64,000 nt of DNA from an uncultured Muribaculaceae bacterium (GTDB lineage: Bacteria > Bacteroidota > Bacteroidia > Bacteroidales > Muribaculaceae). The stretch lies in assembly GCA_947525975.1 (NCBI GenBank), contig CANNVE010000008.1, positions 1-64,000 of the forward strand, given 5' to 3'. Below the pieces are notes generated by a model that was not told where the DNA came from, searched no databases, and saw nothing but the letters and a program-made list of their open reading frames with translations. The first letter of the stretch is position 1. Each line of letters starts with the position of its first letter. Below are positions 24,286 to 31,698 of this stretch, piece after piece. Both the position numbers and the translations under genes were made by a program.

Positions 24286-25464
24286 TTAATAGTCGAAAAC
24301 GAAGGTGGCGAGCAGCGGATAGTGGTCGCTCGCGTCGATGCCGCACCGCTTTATTTTCCATGGGCGCATATTCCCACGGTAGAGTATGTGGTCGATGCGG
24401 AAAAATAGATAGTTGGCGTTGTAGGTTATGGCCGGGCCGAAGCCGACTTCGGGATAGACCTGGCGCAATTTGCCCGTCTGCTCAAGTGAGTGGAGGCCAT
24501 AGCATCCTACCGGGTCGTTGAAATCTCCGCACACTATGGCGTTGGCTCCGCCGTATTTGGCCAGGTATTTCTCGAGATAGAGTATCTGCCCCTCGCGGTC
24601 CACCGCCGCGCTCTTGATTTTTGGCAATATGTCGGCGCGCACCTCGTGCAGTTCCTTGCGGCCCACGCTGTCGAGCCTAACGAGGTCACGGTACCTGTCT
24701 TTGTCGGCGTCGGTGAGCGAGAAAGAGCGCAGATGCACCGAGAACACATTCAGCACCCTGTCGTCGATGTGGAGCCTCCACGCGGCCATGTCGCCGCTCG
24801 GGAAAGAATCACGCGGAAAATTGATGTTGACAGGCTTTGCCTCGTATTTTGAGAAGAGGGCGAAGTCAGAGCCTTGGGTCAGCACGTAGGGGTATATGAT
24901 GTGGAGCGAGTCGATCTGGCGCTGTGAAATGGCGTTTCCGCCCGTGGGGGCGAGGTATTCGGCCTCCTGTATGCACACGATGTCAGGCTGCATGCGCAGT
25001 ATGTAGTCGAGCTGGCGGTTTTCGGCGGCGCCCTTTTTGCGATAGTCCCAGAAGTGGTATGCGTTGTAGGTCATAAGAATGAACGACCGCTCCCTTTCGC
25101 TGTCGCTCATGCGCAGATTCGGCAGATTGAGCGGGCAGAAATCATGTATCGGTCCCAGGCAAAGAAGCATAGTGGCGCCTGCGATCCATGCCGTGCGCCT
25201 CCACCACAGCAGGTCGGCAACGAAGATGATGACGCATGCGGCGAACCACCAGCCGAAAGTCATTGCCACGGCCGATGACATGGGCCATGACGATGGCGGT
25301 ATTTTGTGGGCGTAGCCCGAAGCCAGCAATCCGGCGCATACGGCTGCGTTTATGATCAGCACTATGCCGTTGACCACTAAGCGCAGGGCTCGCACCCACG
25401 CTCTCTCGGGGGCGCTTTTCTTTTGGGGTGTGGCGTCTATGTCGATCTCTTTGAAGGGTTTCAT
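24286..25464 (-). CDS. Membrane-anchored endonuclease/exonuclease/phosphatase family protein
   Basis: 392 residues. Three hydrophobic helices in the first 110 residues anchor it in the membrane. The EEP domain follows with ILMTYNAYHF, the metal-binding Glu in DIVCIQEAEYL, VCGDFNDPVG and the C-terminal GIDASDHYPLLATF. Members hydrolyse phosphodiester or phosphomonoester bonds in nucleic acids or lipids; the substrate is not evident. Its start overlaps the end of the second rhomboid gene (ATGA), so the two are coupled. Confidence 0.88.
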   Translation of the reverse strand: MKPFKEIDIDATPQKKSAPERAWVRALRLVVNGIVLIINAAVCAGLLASGYAHKIPPSSWPMSSAVAMTFGWWFAACVIIFVADLLWWRRTAWIAGATMLLCLGPIHDFCPLNLPNLRMSDSERERSFILMTYNAYHFWDYRKKGAAENRQLDYILRMQPDIVCIQEAEYLAPTGGNAISQRQIDSLHIIYPYVLTQGSDFALFSKYEAKPVNINFPRDSFPSGDMAAWRLHIDDRVLNVFSVHLRSFSLTDADKDRYRDLVRLDSVGRKELHEVRADILPKIKSAAVDREGQILYLEKYLAKYGGANAIVCGDFNDPVGCYGLHSLEQTGKLRQVYPEVGFGPAITYNANYLFFRIDHILYRGNMRPWKIKRCGIDASDHYPLLATFVFDY

Positions 25465-26252
25465 TTAAGGCGTTGTGACAGTTCGAAAAGTTGCTGGCGC
25501 TCGCTTGCCGACAGTGATGCGTAGCCAGAGCGGCTCACCTTGGCGAGGAGTTCGTCAAGCTTATCCTCGGCTTCGGCCTTCGAGAGCGAGGTGTCAAAGC
25601 CGGGCTTCGCCCTCGGGGCTGACCGGCGCGGCTGCGACAGACTGATGCCGCCCCTCTTTTCAATCAGGCCGTAGACGTATCCGGCGCAAAGGCCGGCAGC
25701 GTGAGATACGCTCATATAGATGTCTGGGGCGATGATGACAAACAGCACTATCGCCGCCAGTGCCACCCAAAGCACCTTTACGCGACCGAACAGCAGGAGA
25801 TTGACATGAAGATCAGGCGTCAGCGCCATGCAGGCTCCAACCACGCCTATCACAGCGCATGATGCCCCGATCATGGGCGCGCCATTGGGCGATATTATAT
25901 TGGCTATGACGAACGCTGCCGCGCCTGAAAGCCCGGAGATGACATAGGCCGCAAGCAGCTTGGCCCTGTCGAGCCTCATTTCGAGCAGAGTACCGAACAG
26001 CAGAAGCCAGAGCATATTGACAAGCAGGTGCATGAAATCATAGTGCGACACCATGTAGGTGCCCACGGTCCAGATGCGTGCCGGGAGCATGAATATCGAC
26101 GATGGCACCCCGAAGATGCCTATCCACCAATTGTCATGGCTCGGCGGGATAAAGGCCAGGCCGGCCGCGATCACCAGCCACACGCAGAAGTTAACAGTGA
26201 TGAGACGGCGTGGCATCGAGCTCCACAGCCATGTATTCCAATATTCGCGCAA
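25461..26252 (-). CDS. Rhomboid family intramembrane serine protease (second of a pair)
   Basis: 263 residues with six hydrophobic helices. The rhomboid pattern HYDFMHLLVNMLWLL, the nucleophile Ser in MIGASCAVIG (the residue after Ser is Cys instead of the usual Gly), and the His in SVSHAAGLCAGY are all present. A soluble C-terminal tail of about 65 residues follows, with a helical end. It cleaves membrane proteins within the bilayer; the substrate is unknown. It lies 37 bases after the first rhomboid gene and overlaps the EEP gene. Confidence 0.88.
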   Translation of the reverse strand: MREYWNTWLWSSMPRRLITVNFCVWLVIAAGLAFIPPSHDNWWIGIFGVPSSIFMLPARIWTVGTYMVSHYDFMHLLVNMLWLLLFGTLLEMRLDRAKLLAAYVISGLSGAAAFVIANIISPNGAPMIGASCAVIGVVGACMALTPDLHVNLLLFGRVKVLWVALAAIVLFVIIAPDIYMSVSHAAGLCAGYVYGLIEKRGGISLSQPRRSAPRAKPGFDTSLSKAEAEDKLDELLAKVSRSGYASLSASERQQLFELSQRLK

Positions 26253-26289
26253 TTTGTATGTGATAGTTTGTTGTGATACTGAAACGTGG

Positions 26290-27021
26290 TTAATAGCGGC
26301 GGCTCTGGTGCTTCCAGTAGAGTATGATGAGGAAGCCGAAGAGCATGCCTCCGAGGTGGCAGAAATGCGCCACGCCCGCCGATGCGCCTGTCACGCCGAA
26401 GAGGAGCTCGAGGGCGCCGTAGCCGATCACCATCCATTTTGCCTTTATCGGCATCGGGGGTATCAGCAGCATGAGCTCGCGGTTGGGCCAAAGCATGCCG
26501 TAGGCGAGCAGGATGCCATAGATCGCGCCTGATGCGCCGATGGTGGCGCCGTTGACGAGCATGTTGATTTCGCCGAGCGCCGGGTCGGCGAATGTGCGCC
26601 CGCTTTTGAGCAGGATGGCTCCTTGCTCTATGATCTCGCGCATCTCATAGGCTGAGAACATCGAACTGTACTTCTGTAGCATGATGGCGTATACGCCTTC
26701 TTGCACCAGGGCCGCCCCGATGCCTACTGATATGTAGTAGAATAGGAATCTCTTCGAGCCGAATGCCCACTCGATCGAGGGGCCGAACATGTATAGGGCA
26801 AACATGTTGAAGAGCAGGTGAGGGAAGCCGCCGTGCAGGAACATGTAGGTGATGAGCTGGGCCGGATTGAAATACGGCGACGTGAAATAGTGCAGCGCGC
26901 AATACTGGTTTATGACGTTGTCGCGCCCTACAATGGCCATGAAAACGAAAATCAAGACGTTGATCATCAGCAGGTTTTTGGTGACCGGCGGTATTGATCT
27001 GAAATATTGTGAGTTGAGCAT
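26290..27021 (-). CDS. Rhomboid family intramembrane serine protease (first of a pair)
   Basis: 243 residues from the ATG at 27021 (MLNSQYFRSIPPVTKNLL). The frame stays open 96 bases further upstream, but that part runs through the -7 element at 27076-27083, so I reject the longer form. LHGGFPHLLFNMFALYMFG, the nucleophile in GATIGASGAIYG and the catalytic His in AHFCHLGGMLFG complete the rhomboid signature. First gene of a three-gene minus-strand operon with a second rhomboid and the EEP-domain protein. Confidence 0.9.
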   Translation of the reverse strand: MLNSQYFRSIPPVTKNLLMINVLIFVFMAIVGRDNVINQYCALHYFTSPYFNPAQLITYMFLHGGFPHLLFNMFALYMFGPSIEWAFGSKRFLFYYISVGIGAALVQEGVYAIMLQKYSSMFSAYEMREIIEQGAILLKSGRTFADPALGEINMLVNGATIGASGAIYGILLAYGMLWPNRELMLLIPPMPIKAKWMVIGYGALELLFGVTGASAGVAHFCHLGGMLFGFLIILYWKHQSRRY

Positions 27022-27075
27022 GCTTATGGGGCTTTGTGTTGACGTAAAGTGCGATTTACCTGTCTTTTCAGACTG

Positions 27076-27083
27076 CAAAATTA
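27076..27083 (-). promoter_or_regulatory. -7 element of the rhomboid operon
   Basis: TAATTTTG on the minus strand, 54 bases before the ATG at 27021. No convincing -33 TTTG at 19-21 bases. Confidence 0.5.
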
Positions 27084-27134
27084 CGAAAAAAATCAAAGCA
27101 ATCGCATCTTTTGGCATTTTATGGCTAAATGATG

Positions 27135-27164
27135 GTTGGAAATCAGTTTTTTTTCATAATTTTG
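27135..27164 (+). promoter_or_regulatory. Promoter for the lipoprotein pair
   Basis: GTTG at 27135-27138 and TAATTTTG at 27157-27164 with an 18-base spacer, 50 bases before the ATG at 27214. The -7 match is full; the -33 is one base off and the spacing is one short. Confidence 0.55.
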
Positions 27165-27213
27165 CGGATACTAACTATCTTGTCGCTTAGAATCAAACAA
27201 AACGTTTAGATAA

Positions 27214-28701
27214 ATGAAAAAGAATTGCTTCAGTGCCCTGTACGCCGCCATCTGCGTAGGGCTTGCCTTCGTCGTTGCCGCCTGCGGCTCCAAGGAAGGG
27301 TCATACGAGGAGTTGTCATCGATCGGTTCGGCCGATGACATAGTCGTGGTATCGGGCCATGCGTCTGAAATCATACGCAATGCCGCCTGTGTGGCCGGCG
27401 ACCAGGGCATCACGCTTTCCCCCGCCCTTGAGAAGCTCATCGACAAGGGCGCCTCTCCGAGGGAGAAGGACCAGATAGCCCGCGCCCTTAAGGTGCGCGG
27501 CGTCGACTTTGACAATTGCTTCCTTAAGCTGACTGATGCCCGCGATCTCGTATTCGCTTTCGGCCTGACCGACGCCGATGCTTTCCGCGCGTGGATGGTC
27601 GATGACATGGGCAATGACGAGCCCGAGCCCGAAGAGGGATATGACGTATACGACCTTGACTCTCACACAAAGATATTCGCCAATGGCGCATCAGCCTATG
27701 TCGTGTACCGCAACACAGGCGAATGCTCACTGTCATTCTTCAATCAGCTTCGCGAGAGCGCGAATGCCGCCCCCCTGCAGTCATGGCAGGCCGAGACCCT
27801 GGCGCAGGGCAAGACTTGCGTCATGCTCGTCAGCGCCCGCAAATTCATCGAGGCGATAGGCGAGGAGAATTTCACCATGGCCGGCAATCAATACTACGAC
27901 ATCGAGGCTATCAAGAAGGGATATGCCGAGATCACCGCTGACCTCAAGGGCATGAAATTCAATATCGCCGCCCGATTCCACGGAGCCGACGGCGAGGTGA
28001 TCAAGGCTAAGGCAGGAGTCAAGCCTATCAACCTCTCCATATTTAAATACATCAACAAGGAAGACAACATGGCTCTGGCCCTAAACCTTCCGGGCAACCT
28101 CGACTGGAGAGAGGTGCTGGCGCAGATCGAAGCGCAGTCAGGAGGCCAGCTGTCGCTTGGCTCCAACAAGGCGGTTGTAGACAAAATCGTCGAGGTGCTC
28201 GGCAATGTCGATGGCACTGTGTTTGTCTCCGCCCATCCCAAGAATCTCATGCTCATGGCCTCCGGCCCGCAATATTGGGACGGCACCATAGGCGTGGAGA
28301 TGAAAAAAGGCGCCGCCGCCGGATATATCAAGGAAATCAGCGCTTTGGCCTCCGCCTATGGCATGACTCCGTCGTCGCGCGAAGGCTCCACAGTGATATC
28401 TCTTGCTCCATTCACGTTCTATCTCAAGGACATCGACGGCATGTTTGTGCTATCTACCCAGCCCATCACCGCAGACGGAGGCTCTATCCTCAGGCAGAAC
28501 TATTTCAAGGGGCAGGCTGCCGCTTTCGAGGCCACACTGGCCGACGGCACTCAGCTGCCGGGCGTAGCCAAGCTTCCTTTCCAGCCGATCTTGGCTCTTG
28601 CGTCTGACGGCGAGACCCTGTCATTTGACGTGGAGCTGGTGGGCGAAGGCCAATATCTGCTCGACACCCTGTTTGGATACATCGCCGAGGCATTCAATTG
28701 A
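27214..28701 (+). CDS. Lipoprotein of unknown function (possibly DUF4836-like)
   Basis: 495 residues with a lipoprotein signal peptide: hydrophobic core, then VVAACG with the lipidated Cys near residue 24. The mature part resembles long Bacteroidales lipoproteins with repeated beta-alpha units, starting SADDIVVVSGHASEII and containing NMALALNLPGNLDW and VDGTVFVSAHP. I think of DUF4836, but cannot confirm it. It is probably anchored to the outer or inner membrane facing the periplasm. The adjacent gene encodes a similar lipoprotein of comparable layout, so the pair probably arose by duplication. Confidence 0.8.
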   Translation: MKKNCFSALYAAICVGLAFVVAACGSKEGSYEELSSIGSADDIVVVSGHASEIIRNAACVAGDQGITLSPALEKLIDKGASPREKDQIARALKVRGVDFDNCFLKLTDARDLVFAFGLTDADAFRAWMVDDMGNDEPEPEEGYDVYDLDSHTKIFANGASAYVVYRNTGECSLSFFNQLRESANAAPLQSWQAETLAQGKTCVMLVSARKFIEAIGEENFTMAGNQYYDIEAIKKGYAEITADLKGMKFNIAARFHGADGEVIKAKAGVKPINLSIFKYINKEDNMALALNLPGNLDWREVLAQIEAQSGGQLSLGSNKAVVDKIVEVLGNVDGTVFVSAHPKNLMLMASGPQYWDGTIGVEMKKGAAAGYIKEISALASAYGMTPSSREGSTVISLAPFTFYLKDIDGMFVLSTQPITADGGSILRQNYFKGQAAAFEATLADGTQLPGVAKLPFQPILALASDGETLSFDVELVGEGQYLLDTLFGYIAEAFN

Positions 28702-28740
28702 TGCCGGGCGCGCAATATGTGCAACCCGATTTCATAGAAA

Positions 28741-30114
28741 TTGACCAGAATAGCATTGCTTTTGTCAGCCTTCGGGCTGATGCTCTCAATGGCCGGATGC
28801 CGCCCGAAGGCGGATCCGCTTCATGAAAGGGAACTGCTGGAGACTGTGCCGGCTCAGGCGAGCGTAATCGTTTGTCTCGACCTTGACGCCCTGCTCAAGT
28901 CGGCGGCCTGCCGCAGCCATGACGGCAGCATCTCTCTCACCAAAGACATTAAGCGGCTCATCGAATACACCGACTCGGCGTCGCTGCCCATGATTGAGGC
29001 GGTGGCGTCGAGCGGCAATTTCGCCGATCTCAGGCAGGTGATCATCGTAGGCGACACGATGGGCGTGATAGTCACTGCTCCGCTTCGCCCCGAGCTGCGC
29101 AAACTGCCCGAGAAAGACCTTGACGTCAGGAGCGCTCCGACATACCTGAGCGGGCTGGTTGGCGACATAGAGGTGGTCAGCCAGCCCGGCGGAGTGTGCA
29201 TGGCACGCTCCTCAGCCCAGGTCTGGTGGGTGAAGGATTGCGCCATGCCCCTTGGCCACGTGGTGGACTATGTGGTGGGCGAGGCCGACCGCGACCCGGT
29301 GTCGGCCCATGCCGAGATGTCATCGTTTCTGCAGCGCTCTGCCCAGGCCAAAGCGATATTGAAGTGCGATGTGCCGCGCAATCCGCTCGGAGATCCGTTC
29401 GACGCCGTGTACGCCGAGCTTCGCCTGGCCGACCGAAGCCTCAACATGGCATTCTGGGGGCTGCGCGATGGTGAAAAGGTGGCCCCCCTTGCCGCGCTGC
29501 CGGCCATAGACCCGGTGGCGCTCTCCGAGATGCCCCCGGGCATGATCGCATACGCGGCGGTTGGCGTAAACGATATCCTGCCGCGTGCCATAAAGCAGAT
29601 GAGCGGATCATGGCCGCTGGCCACCCGCATCGGCGTGGGGGCGGTGACCGACGTGATGCACACCGATGGCGGCACAATGGCCATAGGAGTGGCTCCCGGC
29701 GGAAGCGCCGAGTCGATCAGGCGCCTCAGCCTCGACAGCTGGCTTGTGAAAGGAGTGATGCCCGTAGACCCCGACAAGGGCTATGACGCTGCCGAGCTTA
29801 TAAGCATCCTCAGCGCCGGGAAGCTTCATAGCCGGGCCGACAGCGTATATCTTGAAGTGGCCGGATACGACCTCGACGCTTACGAGATCACGAGCCAGGG
29901 CGACATCTACGGATCTCCCAAAGCCGTGGTCTACGCCTCTATCCCCTATAATCACCAGGCCATGAGGGCTTTCAGGCTCAAAAACGGCTACACTCTCGAT
30001 TTCTACGCCTCTGACTCGGAGGCTACAGCCGTGCTCACGATCCATGGCCCGGCCTCATACATCCTGCCGGCGGCCATATCCGACGCCCTTACCCTATCCA
30101 AAATTCGGCGATAG
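28741..30114 (+). CDS. Lipoprotein, distant relative of the preceding gene product
   Basis: 457 residues if started at TTG 28741, which gives a proper lipoprotein signal (TRIALLLSAFGLMLSMAGC). Starting at the first in-frame ATG (28777) would remove most of the hydrophobic core, so the TTG is better supported. The mature start LETVPAQASVIVCLDLDALLK parallels SADDIVVVSGHASEII in the neighbour, and the CRSHDGSISLTKDIKRLI segment parallels AACVAGDQGITLSPALEKLI. Only 39 bases separate the genes, so they are cotranscribed. Function unknown. Confidence 0.78.
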   Translation: MTRIALLLSAFGLMLSMAGCRPKADPLHERELLETVPAQASVIVCLDLDALLKSAACRSHDGSISLTKDIKRLIEYTDSASLPMIEAVASSGNFADLRQVIIVGDTMGVIVTAPLRPELRKLPEKDLDVRSAPTYLSGLVGDIEVVSQPGGVCMARSSAQVWWVKDCAMPLGHVVDYVVGEADRDPVSAHAEMSSFLQRSAQAKAILKCDVPRNPLGDPFDAVYAELRLADRSLNMAFWGLRDGEKVAPLAALPAIDPVALSEMPPGMIAYAAVGVNDILPRAIKQMSGSWPLATRIGVGAVTDVMHTDGGTMAIGVAPGGSAESIRRLSLDSWLVKGVMPVDPDKGYDAAELISILSAGKLHSRADSVYLEVAGYDLDAYEITSQGDIYGSPKAVVYASIPYNHQAMRAFRLKNGYTLDFYASDSEATAVLTIHGPASYILPAAISDALTLSKIRR

Positions 30115-30212
30115 GGGCGGTCACGGCCCAATGTAGAGGCCGCAAGGGATGAACTCGTGGGCTTTATGCCAAAAAAATACCCGTAAATAAAAGCTATGTG
30201 ATTTTTTATTCG

Positions 30213-30220
30213 TATTTTTG
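30213..30220 (+). promoter_or_regulatory. -7 element of purB
   Basis: TATTTTTG, 26 bases before the chosen purB ATG at 30247. It would place the transcript start too near the alternative ATG at 30232. No clear -33 element. Confidence 0.5.
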
Positions 30221-30246
30221 CGCCAAGATTAATGATAGCAACAAAT

Positions 30247-31602
30247 ATGGAATTAACGTCACTGACGGCCATCAGCGCCATCGACGGCCGCTACCGCGGC
30301 AAGTGTGAGAGCCTCGACAGGTACTTCTCAGAATACGCCCTGATAAAATACCGCATCAGGGTGGAAATCGAATATTTCATCGCATTGACCCATCTCGGGC
30401 TCCCTCAGCTGCCGGCCCTGGGCCACATCGACGAGGAGGTGCTTCGTGACATATACCGTGAGTTCACTCCCGAGCAGGCACGGCGAGTCAAAGACATCGA
30501 GGCGGTCACAAACCATGACGTTAAGGCTGTGGAATATTTCATAAAGGAGCAGTTTGACGCCCTCCACCTCTCGATCGACATCAACATGTACAAGGAATTT
30601 GTGCATTTCGGCCTCACTTCGCAGGATATCAACAACACGGCCCTCCCCCTCTCGATACGCGACGCCATGGCCGAGGTATACCGCCCTGCGATCGTCAGCC
30701 TCATCGATGCTCTGCGCGCCCGCGCCGAGGAGTGGAAAGACGTGGCCATGCTCGCCAAGACCCATGGCCAGCCTGCTTCGCCCACGCGCCTCGGCAAGGA
30801 AGTGATGGTGTTTGTCTATCGCCTTGAGGAGCAGCTCGCCATCCTCGACTCTGTAAAGGTCAGCGGCAAATTCGGTGGCGCCACCGGCAATTTCAACGCC
30901 CATCATGTGGCTTTCCCCGATGTCGACTGGAAGAAATTCGCCAACGAATTTCTCATAAACAATCTGGGCATCGACCGCGAGCAATACACCACCCAGATCT
31001 CGAACTACGACAATCTCGCGGCTCTTTATGACGCCATCCGCCGCATCAACACCATCATACTCGACCTCGACCGCGATATGTGGATGTACATATCTATGGA
31101 GTACTTCAAGCAGCAGATCAAGGCCGGTGAGGTAGGATCGTCGGCCATGCCCCACAAGGTCAACCCCATTGACTTTGAGAATTCGGAGGGAAACATCGGC
31201 ATCGCCAATGCCCTGCTCGCGCATCTTGCCCAGAAGCTCCCAGTGTCGCGCCTGCAGCGCGACCTCACCGACAGCACGGTGATCAGGAACACCGGCGTGC
31301 CCTTGGCTCACGGCCTGATAGCGATAGCCAGCACTCTGAAAGGCCTTGGCAAGCTCCTGCTCAACCAGGAGGCCATCGACGCCGATCTCGACAAGATGTG
31401 GAGCGTGGTGGCCGAAGGCATACAGACGATATTGCGCCGAGAGGGATATCCCAACGCCTACGAGACTCTTAAAGCACTCACCCGCACCAACAAGGCCATC
31501 ACCGAGCAAAGCATAGCTGATTTCATCGATAGCCTCGAGGTCTCTGACGCCGTGCGCCGCGAGATGCACGCGCTCACCCCCAAGACCTACACGGGACTGT
31601 GA
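30247..31602 (+). CDS. purB: Adenylosuccinate lyase
   Basis: 451 residues from MELTSLTAISAIDGRYRGK, the N-terminus I expect in Bacteroidales; the ATG at 30232 would add five residues and leave almost no leader. The lyase signature GSSAMPHKVNPIDFENSEGN and the TSQDINNTALPL and KTHGQPASPTRLG segments are intact. It catalyses two fumarate-releasing steps in purine synthesis (SAICAR to AICAR, adenylosuccinate to AMP) as a tetramer. speA follows after about 100 bases. Confidence 0.96.
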   Translation: MELTSLTAISAIDGRYRGKCESLDRYFSEYALIKYRIRVEIEYFIALTHLGLPQLPALGHIDEEVLRDIYREFTPEQARRVKDIEAVTNHDVKAVEYFIKEQFDALHLSIDINMYKEFVHFGLTSQDINNTALPLSIRDAMAEVYRPAIVSLIDALRARAEEWKDVAMLAKTHGQPASPTRLGKEVMVFVYRLEEQLAILDSVKVSGKFGGATGNFNAHHVAFPDVDWKKFANEFLINNLGIDREQYTTQISNYDNLAALYDAIRRINTIILDLDRDMWMYISMEYFKQQIKAGEVGSSAMPHKVNPIDFENSEGNIGIANALLAHLAQKLPVSRLQRDLTDSTVIRNTGVPLAHGLIAIASTLKGLGKLLLNQEAIDADLDKMWSVVAEGIQTILRREGYPNAYETLKALTRTNKAITEQSIADFIDSLEVSDAVRREMHALTPKTYTGL

Positions 31603-31685
31603 CATAGCGATTGACGCATTGGCGGTATGCCGGACGGTCGCGAACGCCAACCGGCATATCGTCAAATATTATTCACCACCTTAAA

Positions 31686-31693
31686 TACTTTTG
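31686..31693 (+). promoter_or_regulatory. Possible -7 element just before speA
   Basis: TACTTTTG matches TAnnTTTG, but it lies inside the open frame that extends upstream from speA and no TTTG is present at 19-21 bases. If used, translation would have to start at or after the TTG at 31699. Confidence 0.4.
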
Positions 31694-31698
31694 TAGAA

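Noticed and set aside
27022-27117. Longer start of the first rhomboid gene at 27117
   Set aside because: The extension covers the -7 element at 27076-27083 and has no rhomboid character.
30328-31665. 445-codon open frame antisense to purB
   Set aside because: Shadow of purB; purB shows all family motifs.
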